NCBI RefSeq assembly: GCF_000359585.1
Contig: NZ_APMH01000029.1
Span: 1 to 53,396 of the forward strand
DNA: 53,396 nucleotides
Source of the DNA: Clostridium tyrobutyricum DSM 2637 = ATCC 25755 = JCM 11008
GTDB taxonomy: Bacteria; Bacillota; Clostridia; Clostridiales; Clostridiaceae
Direction of reading: 5' to 3'
Positions within the stretch are counted from its first letter, which is position 1, and each line of letters starts with the position of its first letter. The translations under genes were made by a program, and so were the position numbers. The notes below the pieces were generated by a model, which did no database searches, was not told the DNA's origin, and saw nothing but the letters and a program-made list of their open reading frames with translations. Below, piece by piece: positions 37,420 to 46,850 of the stretch.

Positions 37420-38195
37420 TAGAAACTCAGACTACAAACAATGCTTCCATTAAAATAAATAATGTAAACAGAATATATATAGATGCAAATGGAAACCTGG
37501 TTGAAGCTTTAAGAGATATAAATTTAAATATCAGAGCTGGAGAATTCATTTCATTTATAGGTCCATCAGGTTGTGGCAAAACTACACTTATGAGGCTTAT
37601 AGCAGGTCTTGATAAACCTCAATCTGGAGAATTGTTTTTAGATAATGAAAAGATAGAAAATACTAACTTCGAAAGAGGTTATGTATTTCAACAGGCAAAT
37701 TTATTTCCATGGGAAACTATTGAAAATAACATTGCCGCAGGCTTGAAAGCTAGAAAAATTTATAAAGAGCACAAAAATGAAGTAAAGGAATATATAAAAC
37801 TTACCGGCCTTGAAGGATTTGAAAATTCTTATCCCCATCAAGTTTCTGGTGGTATGGCTCAAAGAGCCTCTCTTGCTCGTGCACTTATTAATAATCCCAA
37901 AGTATTACTGCTAGATGAACCTTTAGGAGCATTAGATGCTTTTACAAGAATGGATCTTCAGGATAAATTAATTGAATTATGGCAGCAAAGAAAAACAACT
38001 ATGGTATTGGTTACCCATGATGTAGATGAGGCAATTTATTTAAGTAATAGAGTAGTAATTATGACACCACGTCCTGGTAAGATAGAGGAAATTGTAAAAA
38101 TTGAACTTGAAAGACCTAGAAATAGAACCGCTCACAAATTTGTTGAACTCAGAAAAGAAATATTGGAAAAACTGCATATAGCAAGGAAACATTAA
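37416..38195 (+). CDS. ABC transporter ATPase, sulfonate/nitrate/taurine type
   Basis: A 259-residue SsuB-like ATPase: Walker A GPSGCGKTT, FQQANLFPW Q-loop, HQVSGGMAQR signature, Walker B VLLLDEPLGALD and VTHDVDEA. I start at ATG 37416 (AAGGGG 8 nt upstream), which overlaps the permease stop by four bases; the ATG at 37395 has no site. Last gene of the operon. Confidence 0.86.
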   Translation: MIETQTTNNASIKINNVNRIYIDANGNLVEALRDINLNIRAGEFISFIGPSGCGKTTLMRLIAGLDKPQSGELFLDNEKIENTNFERGYVFQQANLFPWETIENNIAAGLKARKIYKEHKNEVKEYIKLTGLEGFENSYPHQVSGGMAQRASLARALINNPKVLLLDEPLGALDAFTRMDLQDKLIELWQQRKTTMVLVTHDVDEAIYLSNRVVIMTPRPGKIEEIVKIELERPRNRTAHKFVELRKEILEKLHIARKH

Positions 38196-38198
38196 TTT

Positions 38199-38256
38199 AA
38201 GAACACTGGATATTTAATAAATCATCATTAATTTAATATCCAGTGTTCTTTATATT
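38199..38256. terminator. Bidirectional terminator
   Basis: AAGAACACTGGATATT and AATATCCAGTGTTCTT form a 16-bp stem between the plus-strand importer operon and the convergent response regulator. Confidence 0.88.
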
Positions 38257-38973
38257 TTATTTATCCTTAATTCCTATGAAGCGATAGCCTATACCTCTTA
38301 CAGTCAAAATATATAGGGAATTTTTAGGATTATCCTCTAGTTTTTGTCTTAAATTTTTTATATGAGAATCAATAGCCCTGTCATATCCATCAAAACTTTT
38401 TTCTAATACAATAGATATCAATTCTTCCCTGGTAAAATTCTTTTCAGGATATGAAGCCATTGTTTTAAGTATATTGTATTCTATTGGAGTAAGATTAACT
38501 ATAGTGCCTGATTTTTTAACTTCATATTTTAGAGTATCAATTATCAATTTACCATTATTAAATGAAATTAGACCTTCCTTGCGAAGTTTATCACCTTCTG
38601 TTCTTCTAATCAGTGCTTTTACTCTAGCTACTAATTGTCTTGGACTGAAAGGCTTGGTTACATAATCATCTGCGCCTATATCAAGTCCATTAATTATATC
38701 GCCTTCAGATGTTTTAGCTGTAAGCATTATAATAGGTATTTTTGACTTTTCTCTCAGTATTCTGCATAAATTCTCTCCATTAATATCAGGAAGCATCAAG
38801 TCCAATATCATAAGATCAGGATTTATTTTATCAAATAACTTCATAACAGTTATTCCATCATATGCGGAGTATACAAAATACTCCGCTTTTTCAAGATATG
38901 ATTTGATAACTTCTACAATCTTGGTTTCATCATCTACTACAAGTATTCTCTTTTTCTGTTTATGCATTTTCAT
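38257..38973 (-). CDS. OmpR/PhoB-family response regulator
   Basis: A 238-residue regulator: receiver with the acidic pair DD (14-15), phospho-acceptor Asp58 in LMILDLMLPD, and KPFS; then a winged-helix DNA-binding domain ending VRGIGYRFIG. It is the last gene of the minus-strand copper operon, about 3.8 kb from the kinase at 42,819, which has its own promoter. They may be partners as they are the only two-component genes here. It may regulate the copper genes; that is inference. Confidence 0.92.
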   Translation of the reverse strand: MKMHKQKKRILVVDDETKIVEVIKSYLEKAEYFVYSAYDGITVMKLFDKINPDLMILDLMLPDINGENLCRILREKSKIPIIMLTAKTSEGDIINGLDIGADDYVTKPFSPRQLVARVKALIRRTEGDKLRKEGLISFNNGKLIIDTLKYEVKKSGTIVNLTPIEYNILKTMASYPEKNFTREELISIVLEKSFDGYDRAIDSHIKNLRQKLEDNPKNSLYILTVRGIGYRFIGIKDK

Positions 38974-39018
38974 AATTCAAACTCCGTTCAAATTCAATAA
39001 TTTTTTACAAGTTGAATT

Positions 39019-39813
39019 TTATTTTTCAATTATAGATTTTACAGTTATTACAGAAAATTTTCTGCCATCGGCATCAGGTCCTAAATTAGTTTTTGTATTT
39101 CCATTCAAAACTCCTGTAATTTTAACAGGAACAGGACTTTTACCTTTTCCACTTTTAACTTTTTGTTCAACCAGTTGCCATGCACTTAGTTGAGAATCCG
39201 TACCATCAAAAGCCCATTTTCCATCAGAACCTTTTTTATTATCTGTAGAAAATGTGCCATCGAAATAATAGAAAAACCATTTTCCATCCTGTTGAAAAGT
39301 TATTCCAAGTCCCGACAATGCCATCAACCTCATATATATCATATCCGCCGTATCTTCTTTAAGTCCCGCTGCGAAATCATCCTCTGAAGTAACATACCCT
39401 TCAAAGTTCTGTATTTTAGGTGTGGAATTTTTGGAATTATTTTCTTTAGTCTTCTGTGTGTTGGAAATTTTTACTCCCACTACTTGAGATTTAGTCTGAG
39501 ACTTTGATTCTATATTGGATTTAGTTTCAAATTGTCCCTGATGCATATCTTGATGCTTTGGTTCCATGTTGGATTTAGTTTCAGATTTATTTTGGCCTTC
39601 ATTTTTTGATTTATTTTGTGGTTGTAAACTTGTTTTATTATCCCTTGATTGTACTGACTTATCATTCTTTATTTTATCTTTGCCGGCAGAAACTTCGTTG
39701 CTGTTTTGTCCAGCTGATTTTAAAGTTCTATCTTTTATACTCCATATAGCTCCAATTAAAACTATACATATTACTATAATTACTCCAATTAAAATTTTCT
39801 TTTTTATTTTCAT
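39019..39813 (-). CDS. Surface protein with Lys/Gln/Asn-rich spacer and a novel C-terminal domain
   Basis: A 264-residue protein. An N-terminal membrane helix (about 6-26) is followed by a charged low-complexity spacer of about 110 residues that includes MEPKHQDMHQGQ and repeated SETKSN/FETKSN motifs. The C-terminal domain (about 139-264) starts GYVTSEDDFAAGLKEDTADM and ends with GPDADGRKFSVITVKSI. The same domain ends the wall protein at 41,163. I know no name for it. The spacer has the Met/His content seen in copper-binding surface proteins. Confidence 0.7.
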   Translation of the reverse strand: MKIKKKILIGVIIVICIVLIGAIWSIKDRTLKSAGQNSNEVSAGKDKIKNDKSVQSRDNKTSLQPQNKSKNEGQNKSETKSNMEPKHQDMHQGQFETKSNIESKSQTKSQVVGVKISNTQKTKENNSKNSTPKIQNFEGYVTSEDDFAAGLKEDTADMIYMRLMALSGLGITFQQDGKWFFYYFDGTFSTDNKKGSDGKWAFDGTDSQLSAWQLVEQKVKSGKGKSPVPVKITGVLNGNTKTNLGPDADGRKFSVITVKSIIEK

Positions 39814-39820
39814 GTGTTTA

Positions 39821-39842
39821 CCGCTACTAAAATTATAGCGGT
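39821..39842 (-). other. Hairpin between ribosome site and start codon
   Basis: CCGCTA and TAGCGG pair around a short loop, seven to eight nt before ATG 39813. The only good ribosome site (GAAGGTGA) lies on the far side of the hairpin, so folding may be needed to bring it into range. Confidence 0.5.
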
Positions 39843-39873
39843 TTTCACCTTCTTTCTGAGTTATTTTTAAAAT

Positions 39874-41082
39874 TTAATTTGTAGGACTTTTAATTTGATC
39901 TTGTTTTAATTTGCTGAAATTATCAACTACTGTTATCTTGCTTTTTATCATACCCATCCAGCATGTATACATAAATTCCCCTTTTTCATAAGGAATAAAT
40001 TCAATTATATTATCTCCAACCTTCAGGTTTTTTTTGATTTTATATTTTGGTATTTGAATGGCTTTATTGCACTCATTTAGATTTTTTTCATCAACATGTA
40101 GATTCCATTTAACAGGTACGCCTTTTACTACCTCAATAGGTGGAAAAGTATCACTTCCCAATTCTGTCTTTATATTTTGATTTTTGCCTTCGATGGTTGA
40201 AAATCCTTCTCCAGATATACTAACCATACTTTTCATGCCCATTGATATACCATAAAGTGAAAGTCCTCTTCCAATCATAATAACTCCAAGAGAAAGTACA
40301 AGAACAGCACTGAATTTTAATATGATTTTAGAGAAATTTTTAGTTATAAATGTATTTAATATACCAAATGTAAACAATAGAGGAATTGTTCCAATAGAAA
40401 AAAAGAACATGGATACAGCACCTAATAATATACTTTTTGTCCCAAGTGCATATAACTGTATTATTTGAAGTGGACCACAGGGCATCAATCCTGTTAAAAA
40501 TCCAACAATAATAGGACTATAATTGTTTTTTCTTCGTACTTTTCTGGCAACAAAAGATGGCATGGTAATGTTTATCCTTCTCAACACTTTGAAAATACCC
40601 AATAGGTTTATTGACATTATAATCATAAATATGCCACCAATAATTGGGACAATGCCCCTGAGCGTACCTGATAGGCTTATTACACTTCCTAACCCTCCTA
40701 CAATTCCTCCAACAATAGTATAAGATAAAATTCTCCCTGCATTATAAAATAAAGAAGATCTGAATATTGTATTTTTGATTTTCCTTTCACTTTTATTAAT
40801 AGTCTGAGATAATGTTATTCCTCCACACATTCCTATGCAGTGAAAAGATGTCATTACTCCAAATATAAAAAGAAGTGCATAACTAGTATTATTACCCAGC
40901 CGAGGCAAATATTTTAGCATAAACAGGTTTTTAAGAACTTCTAGTATGTTTATCTTGAAAATACTCTTTAAAATTATTATAAACAACACAACTACCATAA
41001 TTGAGATTATAATCCATATGTTTTTATTTTTTTGTTTATTCAATTTATTATTAGTTGTGTTTTCCAATATATCTACTTTCAA
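39874..41082 (-). CDS. SafE/TauE-like membrane protein with a cupredoxin-like C-terminal domain
   Basis: A 402-residue protein. One TM helix near residue 25-45 precedes a COG2836-type core (HCIGMCGGITLSQ, GLMPCGPLQIIQLYALG) with about six more helices. The last ~120 residues are extracytoplasmic and end FIPYEKGEFMYTCWMGMIKS, with the Cys-x2-4-Met pattern of a type-1-like copper site. The SafE-like core is common next to copper-ATPase and FixH genes in ccoGHIS-like clusters. It starts with TTG behind GGAGGGG. I infer copper handling rather than sulfite export. Confidence 0.75.
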   Translation of the reverse strand: MKVDILENTTNNKLNKQKNKNIWIIISIMVVVLFIIILKSIFKINILEVLKNLFMLKYLPRLGNNTSYALLFIFGVMTSFHCIGMCGGITLSQTINKSERKIKNTIFRSSLFYNAGRILSYTIVGGIVGGLGSVISLSGTLRGIVPIIGGIFMIIMSINLLGIFKVLRRINITMPSFVARKVRRKNNYSPIIVGFLTGLMPCGPLQIIQLYALGTKSILLGAVSMFFFSIGTIPLLFTFGILNTFITKNFSKIILKFSAVLVLSLGVIMIGRGLSLYGISMGMKSMVSISGEGFSTIEGKNQNIKTELGSDTFPPIEVVKGVPVKWNLHVDEKNLNECNKAIQIPKYKIKKNLKVGDNIIEFIPYEKGEFMYTCWMGMIKSKITVVDNFSKLKQDQIKSPTN

Positions 41083-41107
41083 ATTTTCCCCTCCTCAAGA
41101 CCTGTCA

Positions 41108-41156
41108 GTAAAAATACTATAAACGAAACATTCTGGATAGTTTCGTTTATAGTTTG
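41108..41156 (-). terminator. Terminator between the wall protein and SafE-like gene
   Basis: Minus strand CTATAAACGAAAC and GTTTCGTTTATAG with TATTTTT tail. Read-through would be needed for the downstream genes unless they have their own promoter. Confidence 0.8.
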
Positions 41157-41162
41157 ATTTTT

Positions 41163-42620
41163 CTAATTTGCAGTTATGGATTGTACTTTTATTACAGGAT
41201 AATTAATTCCATCAGCATCAGGTCCTGGATTGGTTCGTGTAGTTCCATCTAATGTACCCGTTAAGGTAACAGGTACGGCTTTTTTACTGTCTGAACCATT
41301 GTTTCGTTTAATCTGATTTTCAACAATATTCCATGCATTTAGTTGTGATCCTGTACCATTAAACTTCCATTTACCATTATCTCCATCCTTATTATCTGTA
41401 GCAATGTTTCCATCAAAATAATAAAAAACCCATTTGCCATCCTTGTCCTTATATGTTATACCAAGTCCAGATAGTGCCATCATTTTCATATATATCATAT
41501 ATGCTGTATCTTCACCAAGTGATGCTGCATAATCATCTTCTGTAGTTATATATCCTGTAAAAGTCTGTTCAACTGGAACATTATCAGAAGATATGGCTGT
41601 TTTTATAGAATTTATAATTGTTTCAGGTATTACACCATTTCCCCCTAAAATATCCACTTCTGATGAAGAAGTTAAATTTGTTTTTAAATAATTAATAGCA
41701 TTTACTGTAGTACTTGATGTCTGTTTATCCAATAATACAAGTGGAGAATTATTCTTTCCTGCCAGTACAGATGCTACTAGTGCATCTGAAAATTGGTTGT
41801 CAAGGATATTCTTTGAAGCATTGGCTACATATGCTTTGTCGTATTTTAAATAACTTTTGAATTGATTCAATATATTTAAATTTGTAGCAAATCTGTCTGA
41901 GCCCCCATTGATTCTCTTATCTGCATGTATAGCATCATATATTGTTTTATTTATCGAATTGGTAGTACCAACCACTGTCACATATGAATCCCTGGCAAAA
42001 TTAATAGTATCCTGTATAGATGACTGATTATTATTGGTAAGCAACAATATTTGATTCTCAGCTGCTGCAATAGGTGCCACAGAAAGTGCATCTGCAAATC
42101 CATTTCCTGATACAGCTATTACATTCTCTTTGCTTGTTCCCAATTTATCAACTAATTCCTTAGCTACATTTAAGTTAGTTTCATATCTACTTACTCCACC
42201 AATCCTGATTACTTTATCACAACTTTCACTTAATTTAGTTTCAATTTGTGATGAAACCACACCTGTTCCACCAATTATATATATGTTCTTAGGTTTTAAC
42301 TGTTTCAATTCACTTATAGTATTTGAATCAAGTGAATTTTTACCTGTAAACAATATTGGCGCATCTAATTTTTTAGCTAATGTTGAAGCGCTTATTGCAT
42401 CTGCATAACTATTTCCATTTACAATAACAGCATTATCACTGCCATCAGTCCAATTTGCTTTAGCAGCATTTACTGCCGTTTCATATCTGTCCTTGCCACT
42501 TATTCTTGTTACCTGAACTAAAGATGATGCACTAACATCTGTTGAATTAATGCCACTTCCTAAAATCGTTGTTGTCAAACTTGCTAAAAGTACTAAAGAT
42601 ACTAATTTCTTATTTTTCAC
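41163..42620 (-). CDS. Cell-wall-binding protein (three CWB2 repeats) with the novel C-terminal domain
   Basis: A 485-residue secreted protein. A signal peptide is followed by three cell-wall-binding type 2 repeats (RISGKDRYETAVNAAK, RIGGVSRYETNLNVAK and RINGGSDRFATNLNI) that anchor to teichoic-acid-like polymers. The C-terminal ~130 residues (from GYITTEDDYAASLGEDTAYM to GPDADGINYPVIKVQSI) are the domain shared with the protein at 39,019. It starts with GTG behind GGGGGAA. A GA-loop attenuator and promoter lie upstream. Confidence 0.85.
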   Translation of the reverse strand: MKNKKLVSLVLLASLTTTILGSGINSTDVSASSLVQVTRISGKDRYETAVNAAKANWTDGSDNAVIVNGNSYADAISASTLAKKLDAPILFTGKNSLDSNTISELKQLKPKNIYIIGGTGVVSSQIETKLSESCDKVIRIGGVSRYETNLNVAKELVDKLGTSKENVIAVSGNGFADALSVAPIAAAENQILLLTNNNQSSIQDTINFARDSYVTVVGTTNSINKTIYDAIHADKRINGGSDRFATNLNILNQFKSYLKYDKAYVANASKNILDNQFSDALVASVLAGKNNSPLVLLDKQTSSTTVNAINYLKTNLTSSSEVDILGGNGVIPETIINSIKTAISSDNVPVEQTFTGYITTEDDYAASLGEDTAYMIYMKMMALSGLGITYKDKDGKWVFYYFDGNIATDNKDGDNGKWKFNGTGSQLNAWNIVENQIKRNNGSDSKKAVPVTLTGTLDGTTRTNPGPDADGINYPVIKVQSITAN

Positions 42621-42649
42621 AACTTATTCCCCCTTAATTTTTATAAATA

Positions 42650-42712
42650 AAAAAGGCCAGAATTCTCCTTTTATTCTAAGGAAAATCCTAGCCTCTAGCT
42701 TTCTAGTTAGCT
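42650..42712 (-). promoter_or_regulatory. GA-loop attenuator, copy 9 (before the wall protein)
   Basis: Minus strand: AGCT-AA-CTAG-AAAG-CTAG-A-GGCT hairpin; AGGCTAGGATTTTCC pairs with GGAGAATTCTGGCCT (imperfect) before T6. The internal loop reads AA instead of GA. Confidence 0.8.
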
Positions 42713-42740
42713 TTAAAATTAACTATTTATTGTTGAATAC

Positions 42741-42769
42741 ATAGTAATATAGATTGTATATATTGTCAA
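42741..42769 (-). promoter_or_regulatory. sigma-A promoter of the wall-protein operon
   Basis: TTGACA (42769-42764), 17 nt, TACTAT (42746-42741), about 25 nt before attenuator copy 9. Confidence 0.88.
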
Positions 42770-42818
42770 TACTTTTTTATTGTAGATTAGATGTATAAAA
42801 TATTAATATTTTGTTAAC

Positions 42819-44204
42819 TTATATATTGATGGGCAATGACACTACAAACTCACTACCCTCATTGACTCTGCTCTTTACTATTATTTTACCTCCATGAAGT
42901 TCCACAATAGTCTTTGTTATGGCTAATCCAATTCCATTTCCACCTGTTAATCTATTTCTTGATTTATCAGCACGATAAAATCGATCAAATATAAATGGTA
43001 TATCATCATCAGAAATACCTATACCAGTATCTTTCACACTTATTTCTGCTGTATTACTTGTCCCTTTTAAATTTATTATTACAATACCACCTTTTGGAGT
43101 ATATTTAAGAGCATTAGACATGAGATTTACTATAACCTGACTTATTTTGTCCTTTTCAGCAGATATATAGCATTTATTTCCATGAAATTTTATTCTTACT
43201 TCCTTATTTTTAAATTCTGCCTGAAAATTAAATATTACATTTTTTATTTGTTCACATAAATCATACTTTATCCTATTCAATTTGCTGTTTTGATATTTTC
43301 CTAACATCCCTAATTGATTGACTAAACTAGTGATTCTAATTATTTCTTCATAGTAACTTTGCAATCTCTTTTTATCAGGTTCCCATATACCATCTATCAT
43401 TGCCTCCATATGACTTTGAAGAGTTGCAAGAGGAGTCCTTAATTCATGAGCTATATCATCAGACATCCTTTCTTTTAATACTTTATGTGATTCCAAAGTT
43501 TTAGCCATGTTGTTAATAGTAGAAATCAATATATAAATTTCTTTAGTATTAGATTTTTCATCAACTCTATTTTTAAAATATCCCTTGGAAATGCTTTCTG
43601 CTGCTCTAACTACCCTTGCAATAGGTCTACTTAATATCTGCGCCATAAAAATTCCCATTATTTGAGCAAAAAATAGAGAAAATATAAATGCAAATATAAG
43701 TATTCTATTTTTTAATGTATAAATAAAACCAATATCAGTATTGTTGTAATAAAACGGTCCGTAATATCCCACAATTACTGTTCCTATTTTGCTTTCATCA
43801 TGATAAACTGGATATGATTTAGTCTTATACTTTCCACTCCAATTAGGATAATACTTGTTCATATTTTTTGACATATCATCAAGCATCTGCTTACATAAAC
43901 CATTATTATGAACAGCTGCATCCCATATTATTCTGTTATGTACATCGCTTACTTTGATAATCATTCCACGTTCAAGGTATCCAATTCCTATATTTTCAAT
44001 AACATCGTGATTCCATGATCCATTATTATATTGATTTTTTATAAGATTAAGCATTTCCTGATTTGAAAGTTCCTGATTATGTATGGTATACAACCTGAAT
44101 TGCTTTTCAAGAAGTGCATTCATCAATATACTTATTAAAAATACACAAACTATTGTAACAAGAACATATGATGCTGTTAATCTCATTCTCAAACTGATTT
44201 TCAT
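42819..44204 (-). CDS. Sensor histidine kinase
   Basis: A 461-residue kinase: TM helix near 10-30, an extracytoplasmic sensor of about 140 residues, TM helix near 170-195, HAMP, DHp box MSDDIAHELRTPLATLQSH, then N, G1 (VKDTGIGI), F and G2 (GGNGIGLAI) boxes. I start at ATG 44204 behind GAGAGGAG; the longer reading from 44222 lacks a site. The stimulus is unknown; the neighbouring copper genes make copper the first guess. It has a private promoter and attenuator. Confidence 0.92.
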   Translation of the reverse strand: MKISLRMRLTASYVLVTIVCVFLISILMNALLEKQFRLYTIHNQELSNQEMLNLIKNQYNNGSWNHDVIENIGIGYLERGMIIKVSDVHNRIIWDAAVHNNGLCKQMLDDMSKNMNKYYPNWSGKYKTKSYPVYHDESKIGTVIVGYYGPFYYNNTDIGFIYTLKNRILIFAFIFSLFFAQIMGIFMAQILSRPIARVVRAAESISKGYFKNRVDEKSNTKEIYILISTINNMAKTLESHKVLKERMSDDIAHELRTPLATLQSHMEAMIDGIWEPDKKRLQSYYEEIIRITSLVNQLGMLGKYQNSKLNRIKYDLCEQIKNVIFNFQAEFKNKEVRIKFHGNKCYISAEKDKISQVIVNLMSNALKYTPKGGIVIINLKGTSNTAEISVKDTGIGISDDDIPFIFDRFYRADKSRNRLTGGNGIGLAITKTIVELHGGKIIVKSRVNEGSEFVVSLPINI

Positions 44205-44228
44205 TTTTATTACTCCTCTCAAAAATCA

Positions 44229-44296
44229 TAAAAAAATACTAAGGATTATTTCAATAACTCAAAATATATCCTTAGTCTCTAGTTTTCCAGTTGACC
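44229..44296 (-). promoter_or_regulatory. GA-loop attenuator, copy 10 (before the kinase)
   Basis: Minus strand: GGTC-AA-CTGG-AAAA-CTAG-A-GACT hairpin; ACTAAGGATATATTTTGAG pairs with the matching strand ahead of T7. The internal loop is AA, as in copy 9. Confidence 0.8.
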
Positions 44297-44323
44297 CAAG
44301 TTAATCTTTAAATATTTGCATTC

Positions 44324-44352
44324 ATAATAATTCAGTTTTCTATACTTGTCAA
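44324..44352 (-). promoter_or_regulatory. sigma-A promoter of the kinase gene
   Basis: TTGACA (44352-44347), 17 nt, TATTAT (44329-44324). Confidence 0.88.
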
Positions 44353-44397
44353 TCAATTATTAACTTTCATATTGAATATTCTGGCTATTGCAAATCA

Positions 44398-44426
44398 TTG
44401 ACATAGCTTTATCAACATGCTAAAAT
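44398..44426 (+). promoter_or_regulatory. sigma-A promoter of the copper ATPase operon
   Basis: TTGACA (44398-44403), 17 nt, TAAAAT (44421-44426). The predicted start is about 20 nt before attenuator copy 11. Its -35 lies only 46 nt from the divergent kinase -35. Confidence 0.85.
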
Positions 44427-44454
44427 ACAATATATTATATTTAATTATCTAAAA

Positions 44455-44513
44455 AGTTGACCAGATAACTGGAGGCTAATAATCCTGTACAGGATTATTA
44501 GCCTTTATTTTTA
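44455..44513 (+). promoter_or_regulatory. GA-loop attenuator, copy 11 (before the copper ATPase)
   Basis: AGTT-GA-CCAG-ATAA-CTGG-A-GGCT hairpin; GGCTAATAATCCTG then pairs with CAGGATTATTAGCC followed by TTTATTTTT. Confidence 0.88.
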
Positions 44514-44542
44514 TTTAAATTATGAGGGGTGGGTGTTAAATA

Positions 44543-46834
44543 ATGATTAAGAATAGTTCATTGAAAATATACGGCATGACTTGTACTTTATGTGCTATTA
44601 CAATAGAAACTGCTGTTAATGAAATTGAAGGTATAAATAAAATAAACGTAAGTTATGCCGCAGAAAAAGCGAAATTACAATACGATAATAAGGAGACAAC
44701 CTTAGACAACATAAAAGAAAAAATAGAATTGCTTGGCTTCTCAGTAGGTGAAGAAAATGAAAAAAACACCAGCAATGGCCTTACAAGAGAAGAAATTGAA
44801 AGAAACAAACTTAGAAACCTATTCATAATATCCGCAATTCTAAGTGCTCCATTAATACTAGGAATGATACTTGGAGGTACAGGTTTCTGCCATAGTGATT
44901 TCAATCCTGATTCAGCCAATAAGTGGGGAACTTTTATTGAAACTTTAAGATGGAAAGCCTGGGTACTTCACAACTGGAAACTTCAGCTCACCCTGGCAAC
45001 TATAGTTCAATTTATAATAGGTTTCAGATTCTATAAAAGTTCATTTTATGCACTAATGTCTAAAACTTTCACTATGGATTTATTAGTTGTAATAGGAACT
45101 ACAGCAGCATATTTTTACAGTTTGTACACTTCACTGTTTAAAACTTTAACTTACACTTTGGGAATGGTAAATTTATATTTTGAATCGTCAGTCACTATAA
45201 TTACCCTTGTACTTCTTGGAAGATACCTGGAGTCCATTGCTAAAAACAGAACCGCTAATTCTATGAAGGAACTTAGCAAACTACAGCCCAAAACAGCTAG
45301 AGTTCTAAAAAATAATATTGAATATCCTGTTCCTATTGAAAAAGTATCCATAGGAGATATTCTAATGGTAAAACCTGGTGAAAAAATACCTGTAGATGGA
45401 GTTGTACTTAATGGCTATTCCTCCGTTGATGAATCCATGCTTACAGGTGAAAGCATACCTGTAGAAAAGAAAAAAGATGATTTTGTAACAGGTGCTTCAA
45501 TAAACAAAAATGGTACATTTACTTTCAAAGCTACTAAAATTGGAAGTGATACTGTATTTTCAAATATTATACGGCTTGTTGAAGAAGCTCAGGAAAGCAA
45601 AGCTCCAATACAGAAAATTGCAGATGAAGTATCTGGATTATTTATACCTGCTGTACTCAGTATATCAGTTTCTACATTTCTTATATGGTATTTTATTATT
45701 CTACATCATCAGCCTTTTATCATAGACATTGCTATAATCCATGCTGTATCAGTATTGGTTGTATCCTGTCCATGTGCACTTGGGCTTGCAACCCCTGCAG
45801 CACTAATGGTTGGAATGGGAAAAGGTGCTGAAAATGGCATATTAATTAAAAATGGTACTAAATTAGAACAAGCTTGTAAAATAGATACTATAGTATTCGA
45901 CAAGACAGGAACTCTTACCACAGGAGAACTTGATATCACAGATATTATTTTATTCAATGAAAAAGCTTTAAATTTAAATAATCAAAAAGACCTACTGGTT
46001 TTAGCTGCATCAGCTGAAAAGCTATCTGAACATCCCATTGGAGAGGCCATATATAGGTATGCAAAACATAAATATGGAGATGATCTGAAAACTGCAGACA
46101 AGTTTGAAGCTTTTCCTGGAAAAGGTATAACTGCGGTTGTAGATAATAAAACATTAATTATAGGAACTTCAAATTTTTTAAAAAAGTATTCTGTAGATTT
46201 ATTAGAGCTTAAAGACACTTTAAACAAATTTCAAGACCAAAGTAAAACGGCTATATTAGTAGCAGTTAATGGAGTTCTAGCTGGAACTATTGCCCTGTCT
46301 GATAAAATAAAAGATAATTCAGCAAAAGTTATTAGTTCTCTAAAAAAGATTAATATAGAAGTTTATATGCTTACGGGAGACAACAAATATACGGCTCTTT
46401 CAGTGGCAAATAAAGTTGGCATAAAAAATGTAATAGCAGAGGTTCAGCCTGAAAATAAAGCAGAAGAAATCTCTAAATTAAAAACAAATGGACATATAGT
46501 AGCTATGGTTGGAGATGGAATAAATGATTCACCTGCCCTTGCTACTTCAGATGTAGGTTTTGCTATGGGAACAGGCACTGATACTGCAATCGAAACTGGA
46601 GATATAGTAATATTAAAAGAAGATCTTACAGCCTTGCTAGATGCAATAAAGCTTTCAAAAGCAACCATGAGAAAAATAAGACAAAATTTATTTTGGGCGT
46701 TTATTTACAATATAATTGCAATACCAGTTGCTGTAACAGGCCATTTAAATCCTGTAATTGGAGCTGCTGCTATGTCATTCAGTTCTATATCTGTTTTATT
46801 GAATTCACTAAGTCTTAAAAGATTTAAATTTTGA
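44543..46834 (+). CDS. copA: Cu+-type P1B-ATPase
   Basis: A 763-residue heavy-metal ATPase. N-terminal metal-binding domain with GMTCTLC (C14, C17), eight TM helices, TM6 CPCALGL, phosphorylation motif DKTGTLT, HP locus [15 protein letters not shown] hinge, and YN ([11 protein letters not shown]) plus MxxS ([11 protein letters not shown]) in TM7/TM8, the Cu+ signature. An unusual loop between TM1 and TM2 ([15 protein letters not shown]) is longer than in CopA. With the YtkA/FixH-like protein next to it, it could be either a detoxifying exporter or a CcoI-like pump. GGGGTGGG precedes ATG. Confidence 0.93.
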   Translation: MIKNSSLKIYGMTCTLCAITIETAVNEIEGINKINVSYAAEKAKLQYDNKETTLDNIKEKIELLGFSVGEENEKNTSNGLTREEIERNKLRNLFIISAILSAPLILGMILGGTGFCHSDFNPDSANKWGTFIETLRWKAWVLHNWKLQLTLATIVQFIIGFRFYKSSFYALMSKTFTMDLLVVIGTTAAYFYSLYTSLFKTLTYTLGMVNLYFESSVTIITLVLLGRYLESIAKNRTANSMKELSKLQPKTARVLKNNIEYPVPIEKVSIGDILMVKPGEKIPVDGVVLNGYSSVDESMLTGESIPVEKKKDDFVTGASINKNGTFTFKATKIGSDTVFSNIIRLVEEAQESKAPIQKIADEVSGLFIPAVLSISVSTFLIWYFIILHHQPFIIDIAIIHAVSVLVVSCPCALGLATPAALMVGMGKGAENGILIKNGTKLEQACKIDTIVFDKTGTLTTGELDITDIILFNEKALNLNNQKDLLVLAASAEKLSEHPIGEAIYRYAKHKYGDDLKTADKFEAFPGKGITAVVDNKTLIIGTSNFLKKYSVDLLELKDTLNKFQDQSKTAILVAVNGVLAGTIALSDKIKDNSAKVISSLKKINIEVYMLTGDNKYTALSVANKVGIKNVIAEVQPENKAEEISKLKTNGHIVAMVGDGINDSPALATSDVGFAMGTGTDTAIETGDIVILKEDLTALLDAIKLSKATMRKIRQNLFWAFIYNIIAIPVAVTGHLNPVIGAAAMSFSSISVLLNSLSLKRFKF

Positions 46835-46850
46835 AGGAGGAATTATCATT

